Positions 10,466 through 19,155 of a stretch of 64,000 nucleotides of DNA are shown one piece after another. Under the pieces are notes generated by a model. The model had not been told where the DNA came from. It did no database searches and saw nothing but the letters and a program-made list of their open reading frames with translations. The first letter of the stretch is position 1. Each line of letters begins with the position of its first letter. Location of the stretch: the NCBI GenBank assembly GCA_003170135.1, contig PMZR01000006.1, positions 1-64,000 on the forward strand, read 5' to 3'. The position numbers were made by a program, and so were the translations under genes. The stretch comes from Acidobacteriota bacterium. GTDB taxonomy: Bacteria; Acidobacteriota; Vicinamibacteria; Vicinamibacterales; Fen-181.

Positions 10466-10487
10466 CGGTCAACGGTTAACGGTCAAC
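10453..10487 (+). repeat. Heptamer array B (GGTYAAC x5)
   Basis: GGTCAAC and GGTTAAC alternate for five exact 7-bp units, followed by a partial GGTT. The array begins inside the trpA reading frame and its second unit supplies the trpA stop codon TAA (10463-10465). It then fills most of the gap to the chorismate mutase gene. Confidence 0.9.
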
Positions 10488-10511
10488 GGTTCCGCGTGAG
10501 GAGGTCTGGCG

Positions 10512-10826
10512 GTGATGACCCTCGGGGACTGGCGGGCAAAGGTCGACGAGATCGACGCCGCCATCGTGCGCCTGTTGAACGATCGGGCGGCGTGCGCGGT
10601 GGCGATTGGCCACCTCAAGCAGCAGGAGCACGTGGCGGTGTACCAGCCGGAGCGCGAGCGCGAGGTGATCGAGCGCGTCCGTGCGCTGACCGTCGCGAGT
10701 GGCGGCCCGCTCGGGCCCGGCGCGATGGCGCGCCTGTTCGAGCGAATCATCGACGAGGCGCGGGGCCTGGAGATTGCGCGGGTGTCGGACAGGGACCAAG
10801 ACGAGCACAACGGAAATGCCAGGTGA
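10512..10826 (+). CDS. Chorismate mutase, AroQ class, monofunctional
   Basis: 104 aa, all-helical AroQ-type mutase converting chorismate to prephenate for Tyr and Phe. 'WRAKVDEIDAAIVRLLNDRA' gives the first helix with its Arg, and 'IGHLKQQ' and 'YQPEREREVIERV' follow as in the family. Length fits a single domain with no prephenate dehydratase or DAHP synthase fusion. The start is GTG 10512 or the next ATG. Its place between trpA and the DAHP synthase gene puts chorismate partitioning under the same transcript as Trp synthesis. Confidence 0.9.
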   Translation: MMTLGDWRAKVDEIDAAIVRLLNDRAACAVAIGHLKQQEHVAVYQPEREREVIERVRALTVASGGPLGPGAMARLFERIIDEARGLEIARVSDRDQDEHNGNAR

Positions 10827-10842
10827 AGACGGGGAGACTGAC

Positions 10843-11892
10843 GTGGTCATCGTGATGGAGCAGAAGGCGACCGAAGCACAGATCGAGGTGGTTATCGGCC
10901 ATCTCGTGCGTCTCGGGTTCGACGTGCACCGATCGACCGGGAGCGAGCGGACCGTTCTCGGCGCCGTCGGCAGCGGGCACGTCGACGACCCGGGCGTGCT
11001 CGCGGTGCTCGAGGGCGTGCACGAGGTGGTCCGTATCAGCGAACCGTACAAACTGGCCAGTCGCGCCTTCAAGCCGGGGGGCACCGTGGTGGCGCTCGGG
11101 GAGGTGCGCATCGGCGGTGACGAAGTCATCGTCATCGCGGGGCCGTGCTCGGCGGAGACCGAAGAGCAGGTCTTCCAGACGGCGGCCGCGGTGAAACGCG
11201 CCGGCGCGAAGATCCTCCGGGGCGGGGCGTTCAAGCCGCGCAGCTCGCCCTACAGTTTCCAGGGGCTCGGCGAGAAGGGGCTGCAGATGCTGCGGTCGGC
11301 GGCCAACGAACAGAACCTGAAGCTCGTGTCGGAGGTGATGGACGTCGCGCAGATCGAGCTGGTCGATCGCTACGCGGACATGCTGCAGGTGGGCGCGCGC
11401 AACATGCAGAACTTCTCGCTGTTGCGGGAACTGGGAAAGACGCGCAAACCGATCTTGCTGAAGCGCGGCATTTCGGCGACCATCGAGGAGTGGCTGCTGT
11501 CGGCCGAGTACATCCTCGGCGGCGGCAACCCCGACGTGGTGCTGTGCGAACGGGGCATCCGCACGTTCGAGAACTACACGCGCAACACGCTCGACCTGTG
11601 CGCGATCCCGGTGGTGAAGAAGCTGAGTCACCTGCCGATCATCGTGGACCCGAGCCACGGCACCGGCCGGCGCGACAAGGTGGCGCCGATGGCGCGGGCG
11701 GCGGTGGCGGCGGGGGCGGACGGCCTGATCATCGAGGTGCACACGGACCCGGACCGGGCGCTCAGCGACGGCGCGCAGTCGCTCATCCCGTCGCAGTTCG
11801 ATCAGCTGATGGCCGAACTGCGCATCATCGCCCCGGCCATCGGCCGCGGCATCTGCGTGGAGCCGGTGGCGCGCCGCGGTTGGGCGGTCTGA
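10843..11892 (+). CDS. aroF: 3-deoxy-7-phosphoheptulonate (DAHP) synthase, type I-beta with N-terminal ferredoxin-like domain
   Basis: About 349 aa. It condenses PEP and erythrose-4-phosphate, the entry to the shikimate pathway. Residues 1-65 ('[16 protein letters not shown]') form the ferredoxin-like extension that mediates Tyr/Phe inhibition in Thermotoga-type enzymes. The barrel follows: 'IAGPCSAET', '[16 protein letters not shown]', 'LLKRG' and 'DPSHGTG'. GTG 10843, with GGGGAG seven bases before it, gives the family N-terminus; the longer track starts do not. Confidence 0.93.
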   Translation: MVIVMEQKATEAQIEVVIGHLVRLGFDVHRSTGSERTVLGAVGSGHVDDPGVLAVLEGVHEVVRISEPYKLASRAFKPGGTVVALGEVRIGGDEVIVIAGPCSAETEEQVFQTAAAVKRAGAKILRGGAFKPRSSPYSFQGLGEKGLQMLRSAANEQNLKLVSEVMDVAQIELVDRYADMLQVGARNMQNFSLLRELGKTRKPILLKRGISATIEEWLLSAEYILGGGNPDVVLCERGIRTFENYTRNTLDLCAIPVVKKLSHLPIIVDPSHGTGRRDKVAPMARAAVAAGADGLIIEVHTDPDRALSDGAQSLIPSQFDQLMAELRIIAPAIGRGICVEPVARRGWAV

Positions 11893-11900
11893 GCGTCACG

Positions 11901-11928
11901 GAGTCCGAAGTCCGAGGTCCGAAGTCCG
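11901..11928 (+). repeat. Heptamer array C (RAGTCCG x4)
   Basis: GAGTCCG, AAGTCCG, AGGTCCG, AAGTCCG in strict 7-bp phase between aroF and tyrA. The first unit is the reverse complement of CGGACTC, the unit of arrays A and I. The tyrA ATG follows 2 bp later, so there is no room for a conventional Shine-Dalgarno outside the repeat. Confidence 0.85.
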
Positions 11929-11930
11929 AT

Positions 11931-12944
11931 ATGAGCGCAGACCAACGCTTCCTTCCGATCCTCCGGCCCGGCCTGGACGCGAGCCTCAGCCCGCCGGTCT
12001 TCGAGCGCATCGGCATCGTCGGCCTCGGGCTGATCGGGGGGTCGATCGCGCTGGCGGCCAGGCAGGCATGGCCGTCGGGGCTCGTCATCGGCGTCGACAC
12101 CAACGAGGTCCTCGAGCAGGCGGTCGCCCGCCACGTCATCGATGTTGCGGCGAGCGATCTGACCATCGTCAGCGAAGCCGACCTCGTGATCCTGGCCGCC
12201 CCGGTCGACGCCAACCTGGCGCTGCTGGCACGCCTGCCCGACTACCTCGAACGCCCGGTCATCGTCACCGACACCGGCAGCACCAAGCGCGCGATCGTGG
12301 CAGCCGCCTCCGCGCTGCCTGCGCGCCTCACCTTTGTTGGCGGTCACCCGCTCGGTGGCTCCACCCGGAGCGGAATCGAAGCGGCGCGAGCCGATCTGTT
12401 CGCGGGACGGCCCTGGCTGTTCACGCCTGAGCGGGCGGTCACAGACCCGGGCCCGGCAGCTGGCGATCCGGGCGCGGTAGCCGTGGATGCGGCGGCTATG
12501 CGTCTGGCGGCGCGAGCATCGCGCGAGGGCGCCACCGGGCGCGCGGGCGAGGCCATGGCCCGGCTGTTCCAGTTCGCGGAAGGCCTCGGGGCCGTGCCGC
12601 ACACGATCGACGCTCGCGAGCACGATCACCTGCTCGCGTTCATCAGCCACCTGCCCCAGTTGGCCGCCAGCGCGCTGATGCAGATTGTCGGCGACGCGGC
12701 CGGCGAGGACGGCCTCCGGTTGTCGGGGCGCGGTCTCCAGGACACGACGCGGCTGGCGGGCAGCCCGGCCGGTATCTGGACGGAGATCTGTGCGAGCAAT
12801 GCCGACGAGATCCGCGCCGCGATCGACGCGCTGGTCGGCGCCCTCCAGCAGTTGCGCGACCACGTCGCCGAACGGGACACGATCGAGCGATTGTTCGAGG
12901 CCGCCCGGAACTGGCGCGCGGTGCTGGTCGACAAGCAGGCGTGA
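11931..12944 (+). CDS. tyrA: Prephenate dehydrogenase
   Basis: 337 aa. It oxidises and decarboxylates prephenate toward tyrosine. 'IGIVGLGLIGGSIALAA' is the NAD(P) loop (about residues 28-44). 'TDTGSTK', 'GGHPLGGS' and 'HDHLLAFISHLPQ' hold the substrate-site residues. No ACT domain is seen at the C-terminus. ATG 11931 leaves about 25 extra residues before the Rossmann fold, so a later start is possible. It is the last clearly co-directional aromatic gene. I saw no terminator after it. Confidence 0.92.
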   Translation: MSADQRFLPILRPGLDASLSPPVFERIGIVGLGLIGGSIALAARQAWPSGLVIGVDTNEVLEQAVARHVIDVAASDLTIVSEADLVILAAPVDANLALLARLPDYLERPVIVTDTGSTKRAIVAAASALPARLTFVGGHPLGGSTRSGIEAARADLFAGRPWLFTPERAVTDPGPAAGDPGAVAVDAAAMRLAARASREGATGRAGEAMARLFQFAEGLGAVPHTIDAREHDHLLAFISHLPQLAASALMQIVGDAAGEDGLRLSGRGLQDTTRLAGSPAGIWTEICASNADEIRAAIDALVGALQQLRDHVAERDTIERLFEAARNWRAVLVDKQA

Positions 12945-12988
12945 CGCCTCCGCCATCCCTTCCATGCGCCAATCGGTGACGCCGCACC

Positions 12989-13018
12989 TTGACATGCAGC
13001 CCGCCTGTGGCCTGATCA
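12989..13018 (+). promoter_or_regulatory. Possible promoter before the CoA-transferase genes
   Basis: A perfect TTGACA (12989-12994) is followed 18 bp later by TGATCA, a poor -10. It may give the CoA-transferase pair independent transcription from the aromatic operon. The weak -10 keeps confidence low. Confidence 0.3.
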
Positions 13019-13035
13019 TGGGCTGAGGACGTGTG

Positions 13036-13737
13036 ATGAACAAAGCGCTCACGACCGCCGCCGAAGCGGTCTCATCGATTCCCGACGGCGCCACCATCAT
13101 GATGGGCGGGTTCGGCCTGTGCGGGATTCCCGAGAACCTCATTGCGGCGTTGCGGGAGCGCGGCACCCGCGATCTCACCATCATCAGCAACAATGCCGGC
13201 ATCGACGATTTCGGCCTCGGTGTCCTCCTCAAGGCGCACCAGATTCGGAAGATGATTTCCACCTACGTCGGCGAGAACAAGGAGTTCGAGCGCCAGTGCA
13301 TCACCGGTGAACTGGATCTCGAACTCGTGCCGCAGGGGACGTTCGCCGAGCGCATCCGCGCGGGCGGCGCGGGCATCGGCGGGTTCTTCACGCCGACCGG
13401 CTACGGCACGGTGGTGGCCGAGGGGAAGGAGACGCGCGTGATCGACGGGCGTCCGTTCGTGCTCGAGCTGCCGCTCAAGGCGGACTTCGCGTTCGTGAAG
13501 GCGCAGCGCGGCGACACGCTGGGCAACCTCGTGTACCGGAAGACGGCCCGCAACTTCAACCCGATGATGGCGACCGCGGCGAAGGTGACGATCGCCGAGG
13601 TCGAGGAACTCGTGGAGCCGGGCGAGCTCGATCCGAACGGCATCGTCACGCCGGGGATCTTCGTGCGATACATCCTGCGGGGAGCGCGATACGAGAAGCG
13701 CATCGAGCGCCGGACCGTCCTCGCGGCCGGCCGATGA
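13036..13737 (+). CDS. 3-oxoacid CoA-transferase, subunit A
   Basis: 233 aa. The subunit-A fold is recognised by '[15 protein letters not shown]', '[12 protein letters not shown]' and '[13 protein letters not shown]'. With subunit B it should move CoA between succinyl-CoA and an acetoacetate-type acid (SCOT/ScoAB family); exact acid specificity is not readable. ATG 13036 has GAGGA about 7 bases upstream. The TGA overlaps the subunit B ATG by 4 bp. Confidence 0.9.
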   Translation: MNKALTTAAEAVSSIPDGATIMMGGFGLCGIPENLIAALRERGTRDLTIISNNAGIDDFGLGVLLKAHQIRKMISTYVGENKEFERQCITGELDLELVPQGTFAERIRAGGAGIGGFFTPTGYGTVVAEGKETRVIDGRPFVLELPLKADFAFVKAQRGDTLGNLVYRKTARNFNPMMATAAKVTIAEVEELVEPGELDPNGIVTPGIFVRYILRGARYEKRIERRTVLAAGR

Positions 13738-14423
13738 GCCGTGAGGCAGGCGGGCCGTCACTGAAGGAGCGCGGAGTGGACAAACGCGATCGGATCGTTC
13801 GCCGGGTGGCCCGTGAACTGAGGGACGGCGACTACGTGAACCTCGGCATCGGCATGCCGACGCTGGTCGCCAACCAGGTCCCGCCCGGCATTCACATCAC
13901 GCTGCACTCGGAGAACGGCATGCTCGGCGTCGGGCCGTACCCGCGCGACGCCGATGTCGATCCGGACCTGATCAACGCGGGGAAGGAAACGATCAGCGAG
14001 ACGCGCGGCTGCTGCTACTTCAACAGCGCCGACTCGTTTGCGATGGTGCGCGGCGGGCACATCGACCTGACCGTTCTCGGCGCTTTGCAGGTGGACGAGC
14101 AGGGCAATCTCGCGAACTGGATGATTCCCGGGAAGATGGTGAAGGGCATGGGCGGCGCGATGGACCTGGTGGCGGGCGCCAAGCGCGTCGTGGTGGCGAT
14201 GGAGCACACGACCAAGGAGGGCGAGCCGAAGATCCTCCACGCCTGCACGCTGCCGCTCACGGGTCGCAGCGTGGTCCATCGCATCATCACCGACCTGGCG
14301 GTCATCGACGTGACGAGGCGCGGCCTCCTGCTTTGCGAGATCGCGGAAGACACCACGCTCGATCAGGTGAGGGCGGCGACCGAAGCTGGCCTGATTGTCG
14401 AAGACCCGCTGGCGGTGTTCTAA
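13734..14423 (+). CDS. 3-oxoacid CoA-transferase, subunit B
   Basis: 229 aa partner of the preceding gene. '[12 protein letters not shown]' carries the catalytic Glu that forms the CoA thioester. '[14 protein letters not shown]' and '[15 protein letters not shown]' are typical of the beta subunit. The first 15 residues are outside the family, so a GTG at 13776 is an alternative start. The subunits are translationally coupled and likely act in ketone-body or branched-chain acid breakdown. Confidence 0.9.
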   Translation: MSREAGGPSLKERGVDKRDRIVRRVARELRDGDYVNLGIGMPTLVANQVPPGIHITLHSENGMLGVGPYPRDADVDPDLINAGKETISETRGCCYFNSADSFAMVRGGHIDLTVLGALQVDEQGNLANWMIPGKMVKGMGGAMDLVAGAKRVVVAMEHTTKEGEPKILHACTLPLTGRSVVHRIITDLAVIDVTRRGLLLCEIAEDTTLDQVRAATEAGLIVEDPLAVF

Positions 14424-14501
14424 ACGCGTGCTCACTTGGTTGGCGCGGCAACGCCTGCTCAAGTACCCCGGGACCGGGGGCGGCAACGATTGGCGACGTG
14501 C

Positions 14502-14957
14502 ATGACTGACGCGGATGACCTGGCGACAAAGGGATCGGGCGCCGGGCCGCGCGTGGAGGTCCGGCGAACGGTGCTCGAGGCGCTGGTCGCGCATGCCCGG
14601 GAGGAAGCGCCGACCGAGTGCTGCGGCCTGCTCGTCGGCAGGGCCGGTCGAATCGAGCGCGCCGTGCGTGCCCGCAACACGCTCGACAGCCCAACCCGGT
14701 ACCTCATCGATCCCGCCGACCAGATTGCCGCGACGAGGAGCGCACGAGAGAACGGCGAAGCGGTTGTGGGCTTCTATCACTCGCACCCCGCGTCCTCGCC
14801 GACCCCGTCGGCAACCGATCGAGCCGAGGCCGCTTACCCGGGCCACTGGTACCTGATCGTCTCGCCCGGCAGTGCCTCCGCCGATGCCGAGGTCCGCGGG
14901 TTCCGACTGTGCGATTCCGGGAACTTCCTGCCGGTCACACTCGTCCCAATTGCGTGA
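14502..14957 (+). CDS. JAMM/MPN+ domain metallopeptidase
   Basis: About 151 aa. The JAMM zinc site is complete: a Glu in 'EEAPTECCGLL' and 'HSHPASSPTPSATD' giving His, His, Ser and Asp. Bacterial relatives (Mec-type) cut amino acids or C-terminal adducts from ubiquitin-like sulfur carriers. No ThiS/MoaD-like gene or cysteine synthase is next to it, so its partner is unknown. The track start at 14436 adds 22 low-complexity residues; ATG 14502 is more likely. The next gene starts directly after its stop. Confidence 0.82.
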   Translation: MTDADDLATKGSGAGPRVEVRRTVLEALVAHAREEAPTECCGLLVGRAGRIERAVRARNTLDSPTRYLIDPADQIAATRSARENGEAVVGFYHSHPASSPTPSATDRAEAAYPGHWYLIVSPGSASADAEVRGFRLCDSGNFLPVTLVPIA

Positions 14958-16137
14958 ATGGTGTCTGAACGCCCGCGCGCGCTCACCCTTGCGCTGTTTC
15001 TCGCCGTGATCGCGGGCTCGATCTTTGTCGCGGCCGGGCAGCCGGGCGTCTCGCCGGCCCTCGCGGGCCATCCACACCTCGCACGCCAGGATCCGTCACG
15101 CCAGGACGCGCAGGCACGACCATCTGTGCCGGCGGCGCCGTTGAAGCACGTTGTCGTCAACGGCGCTCGCTACTTCACCGAGCGCGACATCGCGGCTTTC
15201 CTGAAGCTGCAGATTGACGCGCCGCTGCCGGCGCCGCCCGCGACGCTCGGCGAGGATCTGCGCCGGCGGTACGTCGATGCCGGGTACTCATTCGCCCAGG
15301 TGGCGGCGCGCTTCCACGAGACCGACGGCCACCTGGTCGTCGACGTGGACGAGGGCCGCATCGACGCGATCGAGTTCTCCGGTGTCTCGAGCCGCCTGGG
15401 CGACGAGTTCTCGAAGGACTTTGCGCTGCAGCCGGGTGACGTCTTCCGGCGCACGGAGGCGACGGGCGCGCTTCGCGTGCTGCTGCGGCCCACGCAGGGC
15501 GCCGTGCGCGCCACCGAGCCGGTTGCCACGGCGTTCGACATGATCGAGCGGAACGGCAAGCGCGTCCTCGTGGTGCATCTCGCGACGCGTCGCAGTGATT
15601 TCAACCTGGCGGCCGGCACCGGAAATCGCGAGGACTGGTTCAACCCGGTCGATGGCTTCGCGCCGGCCGTCGGCTTCAACGAAACGATCTTCGATAGCGG
15701 CGTCCGGAGCGCTGGGCGGGGACTACGACTACCGCCGGCACGTGCTCGACGTTCGACGCTACACCCGCTTGTCGCCGCGTCAGACGCTGAACCTGCGCGC
15801 CATCGCCGGCATCGGCGAAGGCACCCTCCCGCCGCAGCGACTGCTGTCGATCGGCGGCTTTGGCACCGTGCCGGGCTACGACTTCAAGCAGGAGAACGGC
15901 GGGCGCATGGTGTTCTTCGATGCCGAGTACGGGTACCGTCTGAGCCGCCACATCCGCCCGCTGCTGCTCTACGATGCCGGACGGGTGTTCCGGCCGCTCC
16001 CGCTGTCGGGTGACGAGTGGCTGCAGGCGTTCGGCACGGGCCTCGATCTGGGCGACGGGTTCCGCATCGAAGCGTTCTGGCCTCTCGATCGCAGTCGCCC
16101 GGCGGAGATTCTCATCAGGCTGCGGCCGGCATTCTAG
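14958..16137 (+). pseudogene. Omp85/BamA-like outer-membrane protein, frameshifted and shortened
   Basis: The first frame (from ATG 14958) has a signal sequence and POTRA-like repeats ('HVVVNGARYFTERDIAAFL', 'IEFSGVSSRLGDEF') and enters the barrel at 'AVGFNETIFD'. Near 15690-15715 coding switches to the +1 frame, which continues 'GALGGDYDYRRHVLD', 'LLSIGGFGTVPGYDF' and ends '...LRPAF', a C-terminal barrel signature. The two parts sum to about 390 residues with under 190 for the barrel, fewer than a 16-strand Omp85 barrel needs. So a stretch of barrel is probably missing as well as the frame. This is either a real pseudogene or an assembly deletion. Confidence 0.75.
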
Positions 16138-16163
16138 ACGCGGGTGCGGGTGGGGCCGAAGAA

Positions 16164-16778
16164 GTGGCGGAATCCGACGCCGAACTGGCCGGCCGGGCAC
16201 TTGCGGGCGCGGAGCACGCGTCACGCGAGCTCGTCCGCCGGTATCAACGCCCGGTATTCAACCTGATCGTGCGCATGGTGCACGATGCCGCGCTCGCCGA
16301 AGACCTGGCCCAGGAAACCTTCGTCAAGGTCTTCACCCGCCTGTCCAGCTACGACTCGCGCTACAAGTTCGCCAGCTGGATTCTCAAGATTGCGCACAAC
16401 ACCACGATCGACCACCTCAGGCAGGCACGTCCGCCAACGACGTCGCTCGACGAGGCCAGTGATTCGACCGAGGCGGCCCTGCGCGCGGGCTCCGCTCCGA
16501 GCCCGCTTGCACTGGTCGAGCAACGGGAACTGGCCGACGTGCTCGATCTGGCCATCGACCGACTCCGGCCGGAGTATCGCCAGGTCATGGTTCTCAGGTA
16601 CCAGGAGGACCTGGGCTACGAGGAGATCGCCGATGCGCTGGCGCTCCCGCTCGGCACCGTGAAGAGCTACCTGCACCGTGCCCGGCTCGAATTGGCCGAA
16701 ATGATCACCGCGGCGGGCTGGGGGCCTCCCTGCAACACGCAGCCGGCTGATTCCGTAGGAAGTAAGCGAAGGTCATGA
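16164..16778 (+). CDS. ECF-type RNA polymerase sigma factor
   Basis: About 204 aa. Region 2 is seen in 'DAALAEDLAQETFVKVF' and 'FASWILKIAHNTTIDHLR', and region 4 in 'RLRPEYRQVMVLRYQEDL' and 'IADALALPLGTVKSYLHRAR'. The track start lies in the shadow of the Omp85 gene. GTG 16164, just after that gene's stop, gives a normal N-terminus. The end overlaps the next membrane-protein gene by 4 bp. That neighbour is a candidate anti-sigma factor, though it lacks a zinc-binding motif. Confidence 0.9.
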   Translation: MAESDAELAGRALAGAEHASRELVRRYQRPVFNLIVRMVHDAALAEDLAQETFVKVFTRLSSYDSRYKFASWILKIAHNTTIDHLRQARPPTTSLDEASDSTEAALRAGSAPSPLALVEQRELADVLDLAIDRLRPEYRQVMVLRYQEDLGYEEIADALALPLGTVKSYLHRARLELAEMITAAGWGPPCNTQPADSVGSKRRS

Positions 16779-17293
16779 GCAGGCAACTGGAAGAGCAGGT
16801 GCGCACGTGGTTGAGGGCCGAGCAGTCAGGCCAGGATGATGTCGCGGAACGTGCCCTGGCGCGCGCGCTCGGAGAACTCGGCCGTCGGGCCCCGCGTGCG
16901 GGATTCACGGACCGCGTCATGGTTCGTGCCGGCCGACTGTCTGCGGCCCCGCGCGCCTGGCGGTCCTGGTGGGTCCGCGCGGCCGTGTCGGCGTGCCTGC
17001 TGTCGGCCGGGCTCGCCGCCGCCACGCTGCCCGTGTGGGTGCTCGCGGCCAACCCGATCACGCATGCCGTCGGTTCGCCGCTCGTGTCCGCGGCCTGGCA
17101 TTGGGGCAGCCGCTGGCTGTCCGCGTCGCTCACGTCCTTTGCGGTCATCACGGACGTCACCTCCGCCCTTCAAGCCTCGCTCGCCACGTCGACCGCGATC
17201 GGCCTGCTCTCGGCCACCGTGCTGCTGGCATCAGCCAGCCTGTTTGGATTGCGACGATTACTGAGCGCCCCCGAGGAGTCAATGCCATGGTAG
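16775..17293 (+). CDS. Membrane protein, possible anti-sigma partner
   Basis: 172 aa, family not recognised. A charged N-terminus of about 65 residues with no CxxC is followed by hydrophobic segments near 70-90 ('AAVSACLLSAGLAAATLPVWVL') and 135-160. It overlaps the sigma gene upstream and, by 7 bp, the bactofilin-like gene downstream, so all three belong to one transcript. The cytosolic head plus membrane segments behind a sigma gene suggests an anti-sigma role. This is inferred from context only. Confidence 0.6.
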   Translation: MSRQLEEQVRTWLRAEQSGQDDVAERALARALGELGRRAPRAGFTDRVMVRAGRLSAAPRAWRSWWVRAAVSACLLSAGLAAATLPVWVLAANPITHAVGSPLVSAAWHWGSRWLSASLTSFAVITDVTSALQASLATSTAIGLLSATVLLASASLFGLRRLLSAPEESMPW

Positions 17294-18711
17294 CCGACTC
17301 GTTGCGCCTGCGCCGCGCCGCGCTCGCGGCGTTCCTGCTCACGGCATGTGCCGCGACCGCATTCCCTCAGGGCGATGCTTCCCGGCGTGCCGGGGATGGC
17401 TGGCAGGCCGACCGGTTGCGGCGGGTCATCGAGGAACGCTACCGCGTTGTCCCGCTGCAGGACGGCGTCGCGCTCGTTCCGCGCCGCGAGAGCGCGGACG
17501 TGAAATCGATCGAGCTCAGCGGGGAGACGATCGCGATCGACGGGACGTCGGTCACGGGCGCCGAATTGCGGGCGCGCCTGAAGTCGGACGCCGACGCGAT
17601 CCTCGCCTTGTCGTACCTGGAGCCGGGCGCCCGTCGTGCGCTGTTCGCGCCCCCGCCAAAGGCCAGCGGCAAATCCCCGTCGTCGCCGACCGCGGCGCCC
17701 GAAACGGAGCCGTCACCATCGCCCTCGGCCGAGCCCGGCAGCATGGCGCGCAGCGAGCGGCGCACCGGCCACAGCGACGCGAAGGTGCACATCGGGGGGT
17801 CGGTCCAGGTCAACGAGAACGAGTCGGTGGACGGCCCGGTCGTCGCGGTCGGCGGTTCGGTGACGGTGGACGGCGAGGTGCGACAGGACGTTGTCGCGAT
17901 TGGCGGGAACGTGCGGCTGGGGCCGAAGGCACGGGTGCTCGGCGATGTCACCACGGTCGGCGGGACCATCGACCGGGACCCGCATGCGGAGATCGACGGG
18001 AAGGTCAACGAGATTGGTCTTGGCGGGTTTCCTCACGTGCACATCGGCCGGGGCTTCGGCTTCCCGGCGGGGGGCCTTCTGTTCGGGGCGTTCGCGCCCT
18101 GGGTGGAACTGATGGGCACCCTGTTCCGCATGGTGCTCTTTGGCCTCCTCGCGTCCCTGGTGTTCCTGCTGGCACGTAACCCGATTGCCCGCATCGAGCA
18201 AACCGTGGCGGCCGAACCGTGGAAGGCCGGCCTGGTCGGCGTGCTCACCGAGCTGCTGTTCATCCCGGTCTTCGTGCTGACAGTCATCATCCTCGCGGTG
18301 TCGATTATCGGCATCCCGCTGCTGCTGTTCGTGCCGCCGCTGGCCATCGTCGCCTTGCTCGCGGCGTTTGTGTTCGGGTTCACCGGCGTCGCCTGCCGCG
18401 TTGGCCGGTGGGCGCAGACACGCTTTGGCCTGGGCGGGCAGAGTCCGTTCGCGCAGTTGCTGGTAGGGCTGCTTGCAATCTGGGCGTTGACGATCCTCGG
18501 GCGGGTCATTTCGTTCGGCGGGTGGCCGATCCTGGTCGTTTCGACGGCGCTGCTCGTCGTCGGATTCCTCGTTGAGTACGTCGCCTGGACGGTCGGTCTC
18601 GGCGCTGCGGTCATGACGCGGCTCGGCACACGGCCTGCCGGTGGTGTCGGGCCGGCCGCCGTGCCGGTCACGAGCGCTCCTGCCGGCCCCCAGGTGGGCG
18701 GACCGGCGTGA
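17287..18711 (+). CDS. Exported protein with bactofilin-like beta-helix and C-terminal membrane domain
   Basis: 474 aa. There is a signal-like segment (residues 8-27), then a Ser/Pro-rich linker (about 125-155). Residues about 165-240 show hexapeptide-like repeats such as 'VDGPVVAVGGSVTVDGEV' and 'RVLGDVTTVGGTI', the pattern of bactofilins (polymer-forming cytoskeletal domain). At least four hydrophobic helices follow (about 280-300, 320-345, 347-375, 395-450). Bactofilins are normally cytoplasmic and lack multiple membrane spans, so this arrangement may put the beta-helix outside the cytoplasm. It is co-transcribed with the ECF sigma gene. Confidence 0.7.
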   Translation: MVADSLRLRRAALAAFLLTACAATAFPQGDASRRAGDGWQADRLRRVIEERYRVVPLQDGVALVPRRESADVKSIELSGETIAIDGTSVTGAELRARLKSDADAILALSYLEPGARRALFAPPPKASGKSPSSPTAAPETEPSPSPSAEPGSMARSERRTGHSDAKVHIGGSVQVNENESVDGPVVAVGGSVTVDGEVRQDVVAIGGNVRLGPKARVLGDVTTVGGTIDRDPHAEIDGKVNEIGLGGFPHVHIGRGFGFPAGGLLFGAFAPWVELMGTLFRMVLFGLLASLVFLLARNPIARIEQTVAAEPWKAGLVGVLTELLFIPVFVLTVIILAVSIIGIPLLLFVPPLAIVALLAAFVFGFTGVACRVGRWAQTRFGLGGQSPFAQLLVGLLAIWALTILGRVISFGGWPILVVSTALLVVGFLVEYVAWTVGLGAAVMTRLGTRPAGGVGPAAVPVTSAPAGPQVGGPA

Positions 18712-19153
18712 ACCGCCGGCGGCTGACGTTACTGGCGGCCCTCGTGGTGCTGGCGGGGATCATGTCCTCGGTAGAGGTACGGGCGGCCGGGATCGAAGCG
18801 CACGCCGCCGGGTTCAAGCGGGCCGGGACGGCACTCCGCGTGGCGTTCGAGATCAGGGACGTCGTCACCGATCGATTCCGCCGAATCATCGAGCACGGCG
18901 GCACGCTGTACGTGAGAATCGAATCGGAGCTGTGGGGCACGCGACGGTCACGGTCGGCACGATTGCGGAAAATGAAATCAACGGGGTCAGCGAGGCGCTG
19001 TTTGGTGCGGACCGGCAGTCGAGCAGCCTGGGCTCGCTCGGCAAGTTCGTCTTCCAGAAAGTGCTGCGCCTGGCAGACTACCTGGACAGCATCTCCTGCG
19101 ACGTCACGAGCGGGCGGACGCCGGGCCGGCAGATGAAGGTCGACAGGAAGTAG
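18708..19153 (+). pseudogene. Exported protein of unknown function, frameshifted
   Basis: The first frame (ATG 18708, overlapping the previous stop) has a signal peptide and about 75 good residues ending '...TLYVRIESELWG'. After about 18940 the sensible sequence continues in another frame as 'HATVTVGTIAENEING' to 'SGRTPGRQMKVDRK'. The N-terminal part recalls DUF4390-like proteins ('FEIRDVVTDRFRRIIEHGG'), which are longer, so some sequence may also be missing at the junction. It belongs to the sigma-bactofilin operon. Confidence 0.6.
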
Positions 19154-19155
19154 AC

